A stretch of DNA of 64,000 nt, from positions 4,526,001-4,590,000 of the forward strand of contig HG738137.1 of assembly GCA_000499405.2 (NCBI GenBank), in the 5' to 3' direction. The notes below the pieces were generated by a model. It ran no database searches. It had not been told where the DNA came from and worked only from the letters and a program-made list of their open reading frames with translations. The translations under genes were made by a program, and so were the position numbers. Shown here in pieces: positions 62,745 to 64,000 of this stretch. Every line of letters starts with the position of its first letter. The first letter of the stretch is position 1. This DNA is from Onchocerca volvulus. Its lineage: Eukaryota; Nematoda; Chromadorea; Rhabditida; Onchocercidae.

Positions 62745-64000
62745 GTCAATTCTTTTTCTTTTTTTTTTTGCACTTTTCTTTGTCAACAAATTCATTCTGA
62801 AATACCAAATAGTACTTCCTTCCGTTCCACAACTTGAATGATATCTCGATTTTTTATGAATTTGACAAAAATATCTCAAGAATTCCTAAAAATTTCAGAA
62901 TTTTCTCTTCATGATTGTGTAGGAGCAGGTCTTGAATTAATAATTTTTCTAGATTCCACGAATATTCGTTGCAACTCTTTATTTCGTCTATATCTGCCCT
63001 ATTTGGATTGGATGAATTCATTTATTTTCTCGGATTGGAAAGGATTAATTTTAGATTACTAAAAATGTCATTTCACTTGCCATTAATCATCGCTCATTCA
63101 ATTCCAAATCCTTCTCATTTCCATAATATACCTATTCTAGACGAATACAAATTTCAGTGATAAAAAATGAGTTTCATTTACTTGAAATTGGATTCAATCA
63201 ATTCAAGAGAGAGTTTAAGTATAAATGTTTATATACTTGCTAATATAAAGCTTCACTCTTCGCACAGATTCATCTTTGAAAGTTTAAATAAAACCGAGAA
63301 AGGTTATTGAAAATATAAAATTGCATTTATTACTATAATTCAGATCATTTCTTTTATATAAAATGTGACATTTTGCTTTGTTCCACTATATTTATAGCAG
63401 AAAAAAGTTACTAATTTGCTTTCTTTTAACTTTGATTTTCCATTTCTTTGACAGCTGATTGAAGACTTTAGATGATTTTTTTTTTTTTTTTTTAAATTGA
63501 TTTTTTGAGATTAGTAAAATCAATGTTTATATAAGTTTAACAATGGCATTTTATTATAGAGATTTGTATCTCTATAATAAAATGTCACTTTTAAACTTAG
63601 TTAGAATTTTAAAACTTTAATAATCATTCTGCTTAGTTCTAATGTAAGCACGTAAAGCCTGTTATTTTTTTTGCAATCTTCCATAAGAAAACTTGTCTGA
63701 ATTTTGAAAAATGAAATACTTTGATGCTTAAACGCACATATTTATTTGGTTTTCAGTCATTAATATTAAATTTAAAGTTTCCTTTTTTTTCTGCCTAATC
63801 TTTTTATAGCACAAGAAAATTACACTTTGTAATACAAGAAAAAAAAAATAAACTGAGTTTGATTTTTCGTCTTGAAGTAAATATTGGAAGGGTTAGAAAC
63901 TTGACAATCTGATGAGAATGCTTCCAAAAAATGATGTAACAATGTAGTTTGAGTGTGGAAAGTAGAAATTAAGAGAATATGCTTATTTCTCGTGAAAGAA
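62745..64000. other. Start of the leucine-rich-repeat gene's first intron
   Basis: No exon seen. It contains a near-perfect hairpin at 63532-63599, listed separately, and several poly-T tracts. Confidence 0.55.
63532..63599. repeat. Near-perfect palindrome, 32-bp arms with 4-base loop
   Basis: The left arm 63532-63563 (ending ATTTTATTATAGAGAT) and its reverse complement at 63568-63599 match over about 32 bases with about three mismatches around 63541-63546, with only TTGT between. It is a strong foldback and may be a tiny MITE or a structured RNA in the intron. Confidence 0.85.

Noticed and set aside
1..64000. CRISPR arrays, tRNA or rRNA genes, bacterial (Wolbachia-like) insertions
   Set aside because: I saw no regularly spaced short repeats with unique spacers, no tRNA T-loop boxes with a cloverleaf, no rRNA blocks and no intronless bacterial-type gene. 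A tRNA scan and a search against Wolbachia would settle it.

Overview
The window looks like nuclear DNA of a filarial-type parasitic nematode (family Onchocercidae is my best guess). The evidence is very high AT content, many small exons split by introns of about 50 to 2000 bases with TTTTCAG-like acceptors, and metazoan proteins that each resemble a known family over most of their length. There is no bacterial, organellar or viral gene set. The species cannot be fixed by reading alone. I rebuilt the gene models by hand from splice sites, reading phase and family resemblance.

Layout. 1-4546 (+): last 14 exons of a SCAPER homologue, whose 5' part lies outside the window. 5511-9039 (+): complete ataxin-10 homologue, 10 exons. 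9040-11741: gap with a possible unrecognised three-exon minus-strand gene (9512-10291) and a tandem repeat. 11742-15468 (+): complete FBXO32/FBXO25 (atrogin-1-type) F-box protein, 8 exons. 16803-21757 (+): tetraspanin, with the last two exons uncertain. 23971-26673 (+): small protein with two Ras-association folds. 26674-30908: repeat-rich gap holding two diverged copies of an element and a 24-bp minisatellite. 30909-32503 (+): nuclear poly(A)-binding protein (PABPN1/PABP-2), 6 exons. 32804-33269: long foldback repeat. 34656-36909 (-): two-PDZ-domain protein, 7 exons, the only well-supported minus-strand gene. 36910-49296: 12.4 kb without a recognisable gene, with several small repeats. 49297-56237 (+): FERM protein of the FRMD3/FRMD5 type with a C-terminal membrane anchor, 15 exons. 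58814-60990 (+): DHHC palmitoyltransferase of the ZDHHC1/11 type, 6 exons. 62350 onward (+): first exon of a secreted or membrane leucine-rich-repeat protein that runs off the window.

The genes are mostly conserved housekeeping and cell-biology genes and do not form one pathway. There is no gene cluster that looks like a dedicated new system. The most notable points are two introns that must use a GC donor (in pabp-2 and in the DHHC gene, both beginning GCTAGTTTTT), several long perfect or near-perfect hairpins, the repeated element beside pabp-2, and a cassette-like segment in the FERM gene whose inclusion would create a stop codon exactly at the splice junction.
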